From contig QJWF01000094.1 in assembly GCA_003235435.1 (NCBI GenBank), forward strand, positions 1 through 10,324: a DNA stretch of 10,324 nt, read 5' to 3'. Below, in pieces: positions 1 to 7,441 of this stretch. The stretch comes from Nitrosomonadales bacterium. GTDB lineage: Bacteria > Pseudomonadota > Gammaproteobacteria > Burkholderiales > Gallionellaceae. The number at the start of each line of letters is the position of its first letter. Position 1 is the first letter of the stretch. Both the position numbers and the translations under genes were made by a program. Below the pieces are notes generated by a model, which saw only the letters and a list, made by a program, of their open reading frames with translations, did not search any database and had not been told where the DNA came from.

Positions 1-425
1 CCGCTTTCCACAAAAGTGGAACAGGCTGTCGCATCAAAGGTGTCAGTCAATGTCAGATATGTTCCGCCTACCGGCTGGCTTGCTGCAAGGGTGAAGTCCA
101 GCGCATTGTTGGCATTGTTGGTTACGGTAAATGTGGCAACCTGCGCAGATGAACCCGGAACCACGGGAATGGCTACGCCTGTTCCGGCAACAGTCAGGTT
201 GATCTTCGCGTCCACCACAAATGCTGTGGAAGTTGCAGGGATACCTACACCTCCGGTTGGGTCGACACCGCCGACTGTGTATGACAGCGTTGCAGTGTTG
301 CTGATGGCAGTGCCGGTGGCAGTGCCCAGCGCCAACACGCTTTGCGATACCAGACCCAGCAGCGCCGCTCCAGTCAACAGTGCGACGAGCTTGGGAGGGC
401 CGCTCGTAATATTGAGATATTTCAT
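1..425 (-). CDS. DUF11-type secreted/surface protein, 3' end outside window
   Basis: The first 141 codons are visible and the reading frame runs off the window start, so the gene is partial at its C-terminus. The ATG at 425 is preceded by a strong Shine-Dalgarno AAGGAG. Residues 1 to about 32 form a Sec signal peptide ending near VLA. The mature part begins with GTATGT and ISNTATLSY and continues with KINLTV and TFTVTNNANNALDF, the style of DUF11/CARDB-like beta-sandwich surface proteins. It is a clear paralogue of the 349-aa protein encoded at 1139-2188, sharing the MKY start, ISNTAT, KINLTV, VTNNAN-ALDF and a Cys before the FVE motif. Export to the envelope or outside is inferred; the exact role is unknown. 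It is probably co-transcribed from the genes upstream, after a 198-nt gap that holds a possible small ORF. Confidence 0.8.
   Translation of the reverse strand, partial: MKYLNITSGPPKLVALLTGAALLGLVSQSVLALGTATGTAISNTATLSYTVGGVDPTGGVGIPATSTAFVVDAKINLTVAGTGVAIPVVPGSSAQVATFTVTNNANNALDFTLAASQPVGGTYLTLTDTFDATACSTFVES
91..131. repeat. direct repeat shared by the two DUF11 paralogues, copy 1
   Basis: This 41-bp stretch matches 1866-1906 at 37 of 41 positions. Both copies encode the VTNNAN-ALDF motif on the minus strand. The similarity fades on either side, which suggests an old gene duplication with one conserved block, or local gene conversion. Confidence 0.7.
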
Positions 426-491
426 CTTGATTCTCCTTAAAAGTAGTGCTTGAAATTTATTGCTGATTGAAAAAATACCGGAACTGGTTGT

Positions 492-614
492 TCATGGTGG
501 TCCTGAACCCATAGTCCAGCCCCGCACAGAAAACGGGGAACGGATCCACGGCGGATCCGTCATGGGCTCAAAGAGCAGGTAACGGGAGGGGTGTCTCGAA
601 TAGTGGATACGCAT
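492..614 (-). CDS. possible 40-aa small protein within the DUF11 locus
   Basis: An ATG at 614 follows the stop codon of the upstream gene by 10 nt. The junction reads TGAGGAGTTAGGCATG, so a GAGGAG ribosome site overlaps the stop and sits 6 nt before the start. The ORF encodes 40 residues beginning MRIHYSRHPSRYLLFEP and ending MGSGPP. It is rich in Arg, Pro and aromatic residues and has no signal peptide or membrane helix. Its TGA overlaps another ATG (ATGA) that opens only a 12-codon frame. I do not recognise the product. The spacing and ribosome site argue for translation, but 40 codons could arise by chance and the stretch also contains an inverted repeat, so it may instead be a structured leader for the next gene. 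Confidence 0.4.
   Translation of the reverse strand: MRIHYSRHPSRYLLFEPMTDPPWIRSPFSVRGWTMGSGPP
540..560. repeat. inverted repeat ACGGATCC-N5-GGATCCGT
   Basis: A perfect 8-bp stem (540-547 with 553-560) encloses a 5-nt loop. It lies inside the possible 40-aa ORF, between two DUF11-locus genes. No T-tract follows on either strand, so it does not look like an intrinsic terminator. It could be an mRNA processing or stabilising hairpin, or incidental. Confidence 0.45.
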
Positions 615-624
615 GCCTAACTCC

Positions 625-1122
625 TCATTTTATAATTGCGCGGAAACCGACTTCGCTGGATTTTCCCGGAGAGAGCGGAGCTTTGTATGTCCAGCGGATA
701 TGTGTGTATTCCTTTGGTAGGGCATTGCGCTCCTTTCCTTCCTTATCCTTGACTTTCAACTCGTCGGCATGGCCGAAGGTCTTGCCGCCATCGGTGGAAA
801 AAAGGATCTCGCAATCCTTGCCGAAGGCACTTCCCGCCTTGTATTCAGTGTCCGTCGGAATCGGGTTGTTAATAACGATGTTGCTGGCGGCTTTGTCGAT
901 GGTGTTCTCGAAGGTGGTGGTGAATATCACTTCTGAACCCGGAACGGCTTTCTCGACAGGAGTGCGTTTCACGGATCTTTTGCCACTTTTGTCGGCCACT
1001 TCGACTTCTGTCTGGGCGATGCTGGTTACCTTTATGGAAGCATCAGCTGCATGTACGACCGAAGCGAAACTGCCAAACAAGGCAATCAGGGTGGTGGTGA
1101 AAAATAAACGCGAAATTGTCAT
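625..1122 (-). CDS. exported DUF11-like protein, 165 aa
   Basis: The protein starts at an ATG with AAGGAG about 7 nt upstream. It has a typical Sec signal peptide (residues 1 to about 25, ending VVHA before ADAS), so it should reach the periplasm or beyond. The mature 140 residues contain a single beta-sandwich-like domain. Features typical of DUF11 domains are PGSEVIFTTTFENT, the NIVINNPIPTDTEY segment (compare the usual 'DPLPANT') and a final GFRAIIK strand. The middle is charged and Lys-rich, and one Cys (in KDCEIL) is visible. The gene begins 16 nt after the stop of the larger DUF11 gene, so the two are almost certainly one operon. A role as a surface-layer or adhesin-associated accessory subunit is inferred; I cannot assign a function. 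Confidence 0.8.
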   Translation of the reverse strand: MTISRLFFTTTLIALFGSFASVVHAADASIKVTSIAQTEVEVADKSGKRSVKRTPVEKAVPGSEVIFTTTFENTIDKAASNIVINNPIPTDTEYKAGSAFGKDCEILFSTDGGKTFGHADELKVKDKEGKERNALPKEYTHIRWTYKAPLSPGKSSEVGFRAIIK

Positions 1123-1138
1123 GGTGGGTCTCCTTCAA

Positions 1139-2188
1139 TCAGTTGATCGTTGCGCGAAATGTGATGACATGGTTCGCCGGGGCGGCAACATTACCCAGCG
1201 AAACAGTAACGGTATTGGCTGAGAACTGAACATTGTCGGCATCGATAGCATCGGTTTTTGGGACGCCATCCAAACTGATGCTGTTCGATACATAAGAGGT
1301 ATTTGCCGGCAACGGGTCATTGATTGTCAGATTGGTGACAGACCCCGAACCGGTTACGTCGACAGTGATCTGGTAAGTGATCACTGCGCCCGGCATCAGT
1401 ACTGATGTTCCATTCGGATCAAGAATACTGGTTACTGTTTTGGCGACCGATACCGCTGCGCCGCCGATCAGGTAGGTGTTATGTGCAGAGTGTTTTGCAT
1501 CACGTGCCAAATCCTCGGTTCCACCGATATCGGCAAGTGCTATGTCCACGCTAGCGGTATTGGCTGCGGCCTCCGCCAATAAGCCACCCAATACTCCAGT
1601 TGATGGGACGTAACCCGCCGCATTGAAGTTACCTTGGGCAATTGCAGTCAGACCAACAAATCCTGTGTCGCCAAGAGCCAGGGAACCGGGTATATCGCAC
1701 ACAGCGTATACCGTCGCGGATGCGTTGGCCGCGAGTTCGTCGATAAAGGTGGCTGTGTCCTGCCCCGCCTGATAATTTGGCGTGGTTCCGTTTTCAACGA
1801 ACGCGCTGCAAGAAAGGGGGAGAGGGTCGAACTGGTCGCCTCCGATCACGTCAGTGACAGTCAACGCGAAGTCCAGCGCGCTGTTGGCATTGTTGGTTAC
1901 AGTAAAGGGTGTCGCCTGAATTGTTGATCCGGCCGCCACGTTTGTGGTGACGCCGCCGGTAACGGTCAGGTTGATTTTTTCATCGACGAGGACGGCGGCT
2001 GATGTTGCAGAGAGGTCTGGTTGTGGGACTGCGCCCAGCAAATAAGAAACGGTTGCTGTATTGCTTATGGATGTGCCGGAAAGTGTTCCAATTGCCCAAC
2101 TGATTTGAGAAACGAATAGTGACATCAAGAACCACACCTTTATCCATCCGGTGCGGTTTCGTGGGATGTGGCATCCAGAATACTTCAT
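1139..2188 (-). CDS. DUF11 domain-containing secreted/surface protein, 349 aa
   Basis: I chose the ATG at 2188. It has AAGGA 8 nt upstream, and its MKY start matches the paralogue at 1-425. The in-frame ATGs at 2197 and 2227 lack a good ribosome site. Residues 1-32 form a signal peptide with a long basic n-region and cleavage after SWA. An N-terminal beta-rich domain (about 33-215) carries ISNTATVSY, KINLTV and VTNNANSALDF, and has two Cys (127, 164) that could form a disulfide. A C-terminal DUF11 domain spans about 246-349, with VSVAKTV, PGAVITYQITVDV, LTINDPLPANTSY and a closing ITFRATIN strand. DUF11 domains occur in bacterial surface and adhesin-like proteins. No cell-wall anchor, PEP-CTERM or autotransporter domain is visible, so the protein may be secreted free or held by a partner. 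It heads a minus-strand operon. Confidence 0.85.
   Translation of the reverse strand: MKYSGCHIPRNRTGWIKVWFLMSLFVSQISWAIGTLSGTSISNTATVSYLLGAVPQPDLSATSAAVLVDEKINLTVTGGVTTNVAAGSTIQATPFTVTNNANSALDFALTVTDVIGGDQFDPLPLSCSAFVENGTTPNYQAGQDTATFIDELAANASATVYAVCDIPGSLALGDTGFVGLTAIAQGNFNAAGYVPSTGVLGGLLAEAAANTASVDIALADIGGTEDLARDAKHSAHNTYLIGGAAVSVAKTVTSILDPNGTSVLMPGAVITYQITVDVTGSGSVTNLTINDPLPANTSYVSNSISLDGVPKTDAIDADNVQFSANTVTVSLGNVAAPANHVITFRATIN
1866..1906. repeat. direct repeat shared by the two DUF11 paralogues, copy 2
   Basis: Second copy of the 41-bp block described at 91-131, in the same orientation and offset by 1775 bp, inside the 349-aa DUF11 gene. Confidence 0.7.
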
Positions 2189-2227
2189 CAGCCCCATCCT
2201 TAGTTTCCGGTCACGCCGGAATAGCAT

Positions 2228-2500
2228 ATATTTTTATGATTCCGGATTCCCCCCATTTCCTGCGTGATGTTTGTAATCATGGCTTAAATCTCAAGATATT
2301 TTGTGCATGGTCAATAAACAGCATAGACTATGCCATATAATGCACAAGGCGCCTCAATTCATTAATTAACTGAAATTTAAGGGAATTTATGCAATTCAGT
2401 GAAGTAGAATGGCCAAGTTCTTTGCTATGTTGTTGAAATATTGACTATAAGTGTCGAGAAAATGACGGCGGGAGATATATGTTTTTGTGTTGGAAAATAG
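2228..2500. other. AT-rich intergenic region between DUF11 operon and parvulin terminator
   Basis: No gene is supported in this stretch. It is clearly richer in A and T than its flanks and lies upstream of the DUF11 operon, so it should hold that operon's promoter. Besides the palindromic sigma-54-like site, it contains a widely spaced inverted repeat (ACTGAA at 2369-2374 and TTCAGT at 2395-2400) upstream of that site, which could bind a regulator. No tRNA-like or riboswitch-like fold was recognised. Confidence 0.5.
2320..2335 (-). promoter_or_regulatory. candidate sigma-54 (-24/-12) promoter or palindromic operator upstream of DUF11 operon
   Basis: Read on the minus strand the site is TGGCATAGTCTATGCT. 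It fits the sigma-54 pattern TGGCAYR-N4-TTGCW with one mismatch in the -12 box and the required 10 nt between the GG and GC pairs. Transcription would start near 2309, about 120 nt before the DUF11 start at 2188. The same bases form the perfect palindrome GCATAG-A-CTATGC (2321-2333 on the plus strand), so an operator is an equal alternative. No convincing sigma-70 -35/-10 pair was found nearby. Confidence 0.35.
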
Positions 2501-2529
2501 AAAAAGGACACATTTCTGTGTCCTTTTTT
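2501..2529 (-). terminator. intrinsic terminator of the bcp-to-parvulin operon
   Basis: A 12-bp inverted repeat (AAAAAGGACACA with TGTGTCCTTTTT) closes on a 4-nt loop, GAAA on the minus strand, and is followed by T-rich sequence. It lies 22 nt past the stop of the parvulin gene, so it ends the minus-strand operon. The A/T arms make it work in principle in both directions. Confidence 0.9.
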
Positions 2530-2551
2530 GTGTCGCTGTGAAAGAGTAGGC

Positions 2552-3337
2552 TTACTCGATCTTGGCCTTGTCGCGAAGTTCAGAAATCGCATTCTGGACC
2601 ATTTGTTGCTGCATGCGTTGCAGCAATTGGGGTTTGAATTCGTCAAAAGTCGGAACTTTCAGTTCGCGCACATCATCCAGTTTGATGACGTGCCAGCCGA
2701 ATTGCGACTCCACCGGTTCCTTGGTGTACTCACCTTTTTTGAGTGCGACCATCGCGCTGGCAAAAGGTGGCACGAAGTTGCCGGGTACTGCCCAATCCAG
2801 TTCGCCACCGTGCTCGGCTGAACCGGCATCCTTGGATTTTTCGGCCAGTTTTTCGAATTTTGCTTTTTTGCCGAGTTGCGCAATTATGGCTTTGGCTTCA
2901 GTCTCGGTCTCCACTAGGATATGGCGAGCCTTGTATTCCTTCGTACCGACATTGGCCTTCAGCTTTTCGTATTCCTGCTTGAGCGTATCGTCGCTGAACG
3001 GATGTTTCTGGACATAATCCTGCACGAATGCATTGGCCAGCACCGATTGTCTGGCTAGCTCGAGTTGTTGTGTTACTTCTGGATCCTTGCCAAGTCCGAG
3101 CTTTGCAGCTTCCTGGGAAAGTACCTCGAGGTTGATCATGTCTTCGCGGATTGCCTTGCGCAATTCCGGTGTGTCAGGCTGCCCTTGCTGGGCGGCGACA
3201 TTAACGCGCAAATCAATACGGGATTGCGGAATCGACACTCCATTTACCAATGCGGCAGATTTGTCTTCGGCATATGCGGTGTTGATCACCAGTGATCCCA
3301 ATATTGCCAGTGTTGCCAACTTTTCAGTATTAAACAT
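2552..3337 (-). CDS. periplasmic parvulin-type peptidyl-prolyl cis-trans isomerase
   Basis: This 261-residue protein should catalyse cis-trans isomerisation of X-Pro bonds and help fold proteins in the periplasm. Residues 1-23 are a Sec signal peptide (cleavage after AYA). Residues about 27-125 resemble the alpha-helical SurA/PrsA-like chaperone region, with VNGVSIPQSRID typical of its start. The parvulin domain spans about 134-225. It shows KARHILVETE, GGELDWAVPGNFVPPF, and the closing EPVESQFGWHVIKLDD. The C-terminal tail is Gln-rich and helical. The ATG at 3337 has GAGG upstream. There is no lipobox Cys, so it is probably soluble rather than a PrsA-like lipoprotein. It is the last gene of a seven-gene operon, 36 nt after bolA. 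That AT-rich gap could hold a weak extra promoter. Confidence 0.93.
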   Translation of the reverse strand: MFNTEKLATLAILGSLVINTAYAEDKSAALVNGVSIPQSRIDLRVNVAAQQGQPDTPELRKAIREDMINLEVLSQEAAKLGLGKDPEVTQQLELARQSVLANAFVQDYVQKHPFSDDTLKQEYEKLKANVGTKEYKARHILVETETEAKAIIAQLGKKAKFEKLAEKSKDAGSAEHGGELDWAVPGNFVPPFASAMVALKKGEYTKEPVESQFGWHVIKLDDVRELKVPTFDEFKPQLLQRMQQQMVQNAISELRDKAKIE

Positions 3338-3371
3338 TGCTGATCCTCAAAATATTATCAAATTGTTGAAG

Positions 3372-3635
3372 TTAAGATTCATCTGGAGTTTTCGCCAGTA
3401 TGGCGAGGGCGTGAATTTTCTGTTTCATCATTGTTTCAAGCGCCGAATATATCATACGGTGGCGTTCCGCCGTGTTTTTGCCTGCGAACCGCTCGGAGAC
3501 AATGTTCAGTACGTAGTGTCCGCCGCCATCGCGCGCACCGGCGTGCCCGGCATGCTTGTGGCTTTCGTCGATGATGTCGATCGAGACAGGATCGAGCACA
3601 GCCAAGAGAGCGCGCATGGATGCAATGCGGCTCAC
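3372..3635 (-). CDS. bolA: BolA family protein
   Basis: BolA proteins pair with monothiol glutaredoxins to bind [2Fe-2S] clusters. They act in iron-sulfur trafficking and stress-linked transcription control in the cytoplasm. The 87-residue product begins at a GTG at 3635, giving [16 protein letters not shown], the expected family N-terminus. The next in-frame ATG would lose six residues. Conserved features are [12 protein letters not shown] (21-31), the GGGHY loop (37-41), [19 protein letters not shown] (45-63, with the conserved His59) and IHALAI (74-79, with the cluster-ligand His75). The GTG overlaps the yciI stop by four bases (GTGA), indicating translational coupling. Only a weak ribosome site is seen, consistent with re-initiation. 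Confidence 0.92.
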   Translation of the reverse strand: MSRIASMRALLAVLDPVSIDIIDESHKHAGHAGARDGGGHYVLNIVSERFAGKNTAERHRMIYSALETMMKQKIHALAILAKTPDES

Positions 3636-3934
3636 GAAGGGAACACTTTCTTGAAAGGCCTCACAGTTTTGTTCTGGTATACGCCCGCAGCGACATAGGG
3701 GTCGGCATCCGCCCATGCTTGCGCAGCTTGCAGCGTGGCAAATTCCGCGATGATCAGGCTGCCGGTGAATCCGGCCGCGCCAGGGTCTTCCGCGTCCACC
3801 GCGGGGAAAGGCCCCGCCAGCAGCAACCTGCCTTCATCCTGCAGAGCCTGCAGGCGCGACAGGTGTGCGGGCCGTGCTGCCTTGCGCTTGTCCAGGCTGT
3901 CAGGGATGTCATGGCCGAAAATAGCGTACCACAT
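3632..3934 (-). CDS. YciI family protein
   Basis: This small (100 aa) cytoplasmic protein has the YCII ferredoxin-like fold. The typical [13 protein letters not shown] start is followed by [23 protein letters not shown], with the conserved His24. The DPY motif with Asp78 completes the usual His-Asp pair of the family. A central insertion ([15 protein letters not shown]) is typical of proteobacterial members. YciI-like proteins have an enzyme-like pocket, but a substrate is not known for this lineage. I chose ATG 3934, whose A is shared with the stop of a preceding 18-aa ORF (TGATG). An upstream in-frame ATG at 3943 would add MLL and has a poorer ribosome site. The gene lies between yciB and bolA. 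Confidence 0.88.
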   Translation of the reverse strand: MWYAIFGHDIPDSLDKRKAARPAHLSRLQALQDEGRLLLAGPFPAVDAEDPGAAGFTGSLIIAEFATLQAAQAWADADPYVAAGVYQNKTVRPFKKVFPS

Positions 3935-3990
3935 CAGCAGCATCCCGAAGATATGGCGAACGGTCGGCTACGGCTTTTCGAGTATTTCAT
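3934..3990 (-). CDS. possible 18-aa leader/coupling ORF between yciB and yciI
   Basis: This ORF starts at an ATG overlapping the yciB stop (TGATG) and ends at a TGA overlapping the yciI ATG (again TGATG), so it spans the gap exactly. It encodes [18 protein letters not shown]. An AAGGAG ribosome site lies 7 nt before its ATG, stronger than the one directly before yciI. The peptide is basic, Ser-rich and ends in two Cys. Its likely role, if any, is to carry ribosomes from yciB to yciI. No function for the peptide itself can be claimed. Confidence 0.4.
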   Translation of the reverse strand: MKYSKSRSRPFAISSGCC

Positions 3991-4532
3991 CAGTTATTCT
4001 CCTTCTTTTCATCCACATATTTAGCCAGCCACGCGCCCTGCGCCAGTATGAACACCAGCATCAGTCCTGTGAAACCGAACAGTTTGAAATTTACCCAGCT
4101 GTCTGTGGAATAATTGAAAGCCACATACAGGTTGATGAAGCCGAGCACAGCAAAGAACAGGCTCCAGCTCAGGTTGAGGCGATTCCATGCATGTAGTGGC
4201 AGCGCAATTTTCTCATGCAGCAACAGTCTCATCAGGTTTTTGTTGAACGCAACATTCGAAACAAGCAGGATAGCGGAAAACATCCAGTAAAGCACGGTCG
4301 GTTTCCACTTGATGTAGGCTTCGTCGTGCAGCAGCAGCGTTGCTCCGCCAAATACTGCTATGATCGCAAAACTCACCCAAAGCATCACATCAACCTTGCC
4401 ATGCCGGTATTTCGTCCATGCGATCTGCACTGTCGTTGCGGCGATCGCAACCGCAGTGGCGACGTAGATGCCCTGGACCTTGAAGGCGACGAAGAACAGG
4501 ATGACCGGGAATAGATCGAACAATAATTTCAT
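3990..4532 (-). CDS. yciB: inner-membrane septation protein A / YciB family
   Basis: This 180-residue polytopic inner-membrane protein belongs to the YciB/IspZ (intracellular septation protein A) family. The family takes part in envelope maintenance and division-linked cell-shape control, and its length matches the usual about 180 aa. The start [18 protein letters not shown] is the family signature. Five or six hydrophobic segments are visible at about 4-21, 22-40, 50-68, 79-96, 118-138 and 148-170. The conserved stretch [15 protein letters not shown] lies near residues 69-83, and the C-terminus is short and charged (DEKKENN). The ATG at 4532 is 4 nt after the msrB stop, so translation is probably coupled. 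Confidence 0.95.
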   Translation of the reverse strand: MKLLFDLFPVILFFVAFKVQGIYVATAVAIAATTVQIAWTKYRHGKVDVMLWVSFAIIAVFGGATLLLHDEAYIKWKPTVLYWMFSAILLVSNVAFNKNLMRLLLHEKIALPLHAWNRLNLSWSLFFAVLGFINLYVAFNYSTDSWVNFKLFGFTGLMLVFILAQGAWLAKYVDEKKENN

Positions 4533-4536
4533 GATG

Positions 4537-4932
4537 CTATTTCTTTTCCAGCTTGAGCGAGGCTGAGTTGATGCAATAGCGCAGTCCGGTAGGTTTCGGG
4601 CCATCGTCGAACACATGTCCAAGGTGTGCACCGCACTGCCTGCAGCTGACTTCCACACGTTTCATTCCGTAACTCGTATCAGTGCGCGTCGCGACGCTTT
4701 CGGATTGTATGGGTTGCCAATAACTCGGCCAGCCGGAGAGGGAATCAAATTTGGCGCCCGAATCGAACAAGGCATTGCCGCAGCACACGCAGCGGTATAT
4801 CCCCGCATCGTGGCAATCCCAGTACGCCCCGGTAAAAGGCGGTTCGGTCCCGCACTGGCGGCACACTCGGAACTGCTCGGGTGTGAGTTCTTTGCGCCAT
4901 TCGTCATCGGATTTTTCTACGGGTTTGTCCAT
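4537..4932 (-). CDS. msrB: peptide-methionine (R)-S-oxide reductase MsrB
   Basis: MsrB reduces the R-epimer of methionine sulfoxide in proteins, using thioredoxin as the usual donor. The 131-residue protein has the single SelR domain. Catalytic Cys120 lies in RYCINSAS near the C-terminus. A structural zinc site is formed by two CxxC pairs, Cys48/Cys51 (in CVCCGN) and Cys97/Cys100 (in [10 protein letters not shown]). The substrate-pocket motif SGWPSYW is at 66-72. Another Cys pair, Cys24 and Cys27, lies in [10 protein letters not shown]. The start [12 protein letters not shown] at 4932 fits the family and lies 7 nt after the phoH-like stop. No strong ribosome site is seen. There is no signal peptide, so it is cytoplasmic. 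Confidence 0.96.
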   Translation of the reverse strand: MDKPVEKSDDEWRKELTPEQFRVCRQCGTEPPFTGAYWDCHDAGIYRCVCCGNALFDSGAKFDSLSGWPSYWQPIQSESVATRTDTSYGMKRVEVSCRQCGAHLGHVFDDGPKPTGLRYCINSASLKLEKK

Positions 4933-4939
4933 AATTAAT

Positions 4940-6370
4940 CTACAAGACATCGCCGGCATAATCAGCCAGCCTGGAGCGTTCTCCGCGCAGCAAGGTGACA
5001 TGTCCTCCGTGCGCCCATCCCTTGAATCGATCCACCACATAGGTCAGACCGGAGCTGCCCTCGGTGAGGTAAGGAGTATCGATCTGCGCGATGTTGCCCA
5101 GGCACACCACTTTGGTGCCGGGTCCGGCACGGGTCACCAGCGTCTTCATTTGCTTGGGGGTGAGATTCTGAGCTTCGTCTATGATCACATATTTATTCAA
5201 AAAAGTGCGGCCACGCATGAAATTGAGCGACTTTACCTTGATGCGGGAACGGATCAGATCACGGGTTGCAGCGCGCCCCCAATCCCCCCCTTCATCATCG
5301 GTCTTGTTCAGAACATCCAAGTTATCCTCGAGCGCGCCCATCCACGGAGTCATCTTTTCCTCTTCAGTACCCGGCAAAAAACCGATATCCTCGCCGACAG
5401 GAACAGTTACGCGGGTGATTATGATTTCCGAATATAATTTGTTTTCCAGAGTCTGCAGCAAACCGGCGGCGAGTGTCAGCAGGGTCTTGCCTGTACCTGC
5501 CTGCCCAAGCAGCGTCACGAAATCGATCTCGGGATTCATCAGCAGATTGAGCACGAAATTCTGTTCACGATTGCGTGCAGTGATCCCCCAGACATTGTTC
5601 TTGCTGTGGGTGTAATCGGTCAGTGTGCGAAGCAGCGCGGTCTGGTCATTCTGTTCCATTACCACGGCGTAAAACGGCGTGCTGTCATTTTCCTGATAAA
5701 CGAATTGATTGACGAATAACGCCCCGCACAGCGGGCCCTGGATCTGGTAAAAGGTGTGTCCTTCCTTCTGCCAGGACTTCATGTCCTTGCTGTGAGTGTC
5801 CCAGAAATCAACTGGCAAAGGCAGCACGCCGGTGTAGAGAAGGTCGGAGTCTTCCAGCACCTTGTCGTTGAAATAGTCCTGTGCTTCCAGGCCCAGTGCA
5901 CGCGCCTTGATGCGCATGTTGATATCCTTGGAAACCAGAATCACCGAGCGCTCCGGCTGTTTGCGCTGCAAGTGGATGACTACGGCGAGAATGGCATTGT
6001 CCGCTTTGCCGTGCGCCATGTTTGGCGGCAGATCATTGTTGACGAATTCGGTTTGCAGGTACAGGCGACCGGTACAGTTCTTGTGCGCAGGCGATTCAAG
6101 CGCGATACCTTCATCTATTTTATGCGGTGCATCGCTGACTATCTCGTCCAGGAAGCGGCTGGCTTGTCTTGCATTGCGCGCGACTTCCGTCATGCCCTTT
6201 TTCTTGTCGTCCAGCTCTTCCAGTACCAGCATCGGCAGGCATATATCGTGTTCCTCGAAACGGAACAGGCTGGTCGGGTCATGTAACAGCACGTTGGTAT
6301 CCAGCACGAACAGTTTGGTTTCGTTATTAACTTCGTCTTCTGCAGGATTCTTTCTTGTGGCTGGTGACAT
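4940..6370 (-). CDS. PhoH-like protein with PIN domain (PIN-PhoH ATPase)
   Basis: This 476-residue cytoplasmic protein is a two-domain PhoH2-type fusion, whose relatives have been described as RNA helicase/RNases. The N-terminal PIN nuclease domain (about 18-155) shows [10 protein letters not shown] with Asp24, KADNAIL with Asp124, and SKDINMR with Asp149, which are expected metal-binding acidic residues. A linker (about 170-260) is followed by the PhoH ATPase domain. It has a Walker A GQAGTGKT (289-296) and a Walker [13 protein letters not shown] (394-405). The LGNIAQID segment near 424-431 is also characteristic. The ATG at 6370 has AGGAAG 6 nt upstream and lies 10 nt after the bcp stop. 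Both domains look intact. The RNA target is unknown. Confidence 0.95.
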   Translation of the reverse strand: MSPATRKNPAEDEVNNETKLFVLDTNVLLHDPTSLFRFEEHDICLPMLVLEELDDKKKGMTEVARNARQASRFLDEIVSDAPHKIDEGIALESPAHKNCTGRLYLQTEFVNNDLPPNMAHGKADNAILAVVIHLQRKQPERSVILVSKDINMRIKARALGLEAQDYFNDKVLEDSDLLYTGVLPLPVDFWDTHSKDMKSWQKEGHTFYQIQGPLCGALFVNQFVYQENDSTPFYAVVMEQNDQTALLRTLTDYTHSKNNVWGITARNREQNFVLNLLMNPEIDFVTLLGQAGTGKTLLTLAAGLLQTLENKLYSEIIITRVTVPVGEDIGFLPGTEEEKMTPWMGALEDNLDVLNKTDDEGGDWGRAATRDLIRSRIKVKSLNFMRGRTFLNKYVIIDEAQNLTPKQMKTLVTRAGPGTKVVCLGNIAQIDTPYLTEGSSGLTYVVDRFKGWAHGGHVTLLRGERSRLADYAGDVL

Positions 6371-6380
6371 TAAGCTTCCT

Positions 6381-6839
6381 TTAGTTGATGGTGGTGACGA
6401 ATTCCAGAACTTCATGGGCGTGGCCATCAGCCTTGACGCCACGCCATTCGCGGCGCAAAACGCCATCCTTGTCGAAAACGAAGGTGCTGCGCTCGATGCC
6501 GCGCACCTGTTTGCCGTACATTTTCTTCAGTTTGATCACGCCGAACAATTCGCTGACGGTTTCATCGGTATCCGAGAGCAGCGCAAACGGCAAAGTGAAC
6601 TTGGCCTTGAAAATCTCATGCGACCTGATACTGTCGCGCGAGATTCCGACCACCTCGCAATTCGCCTTCTTGAAGCTTTCGTACAGGTCACGAAATTGCT
6701 GTGCCTGGGAGGTGCAGCCTGGCGTGTTGTCCTTGGGGTAAAAATAGATGACCAGATGCTTGCCTCGCGCGCCGGATAGAGTGAAGGTCCGGTTGCCCGT
6801 TGCGGGCAGGGAAAAATCTGAAACCGTGTTGTCTGACAT
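6381..6839 (-). CDS. bcp: thioredoxin-dependent thiol peroxidase Bcp (peroxiredoxin)
   Basis: Bcp/PrxQ peroxiredoxins reduce hydrogen peroxide and organic peroxides with thioredoxin in the cytoplasm. The 152-residue protein has the thioredoxin-like peroxiredoxin fold. KHLVIYFYPKDNTPGCTSQ carries the peroxidatic Cys42 with Thr39 and Pro40 of the active site. GISRDS and LPFALLSDTD follow, and ERSTFVFDKDG provides the conserved Arg of the pocket. The resolving Cys five residues after the peroxidatic one in E. coli Bcp is Gln47 here. The only other Cys is Cys61, so this may be a 1-Cys or atypical enzyme. The start at 6839 fits the family (MSDNTVSDFSLPA), though its ribosome site is weak. It is the first gene of the seven-gene operon and is divergent from tadA. 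Confidence 0.94.
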   Translation of the reverse strand: MSDNTVSDFSLPATGNRTFTLSGARGKHLVIYFYPKDNTPGCTSQAQQFRDLYESFKKANCEVVGISRDSIRSHEIFKAKFTLPFALLSDTDETVSELFGVIKLKKMYGKQVRGIERSTFVFDKDGVLRREWRGVKADGHAHEVLEFVTTIN

Positions 6840-6841
6840 GA

Positions 6842-7441
<600 letters not shown>

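Noticed and set aside
540-560. GGATCC-containing hairpin as a transcription terminator
   Set aside because: There is no T-tract on either strand after the stem, and the downstream paralogue appears to belong to the same operon.
683-1222. Long plus-strand open frame opposite the 165-aa DUF11-like gene
   Set aside because: It is antisense to a gene with a signal peptide, ribosome site and family motifs. The plus-strand product has no recognisable pattern.
5907-6779. 290-codon plus-strand open frame across the phoH-like and bcp genes
   Set aside because: It is antisense to two conserved genes with Walker and peroxiredoxin motifs, and its translation resembles no protein.
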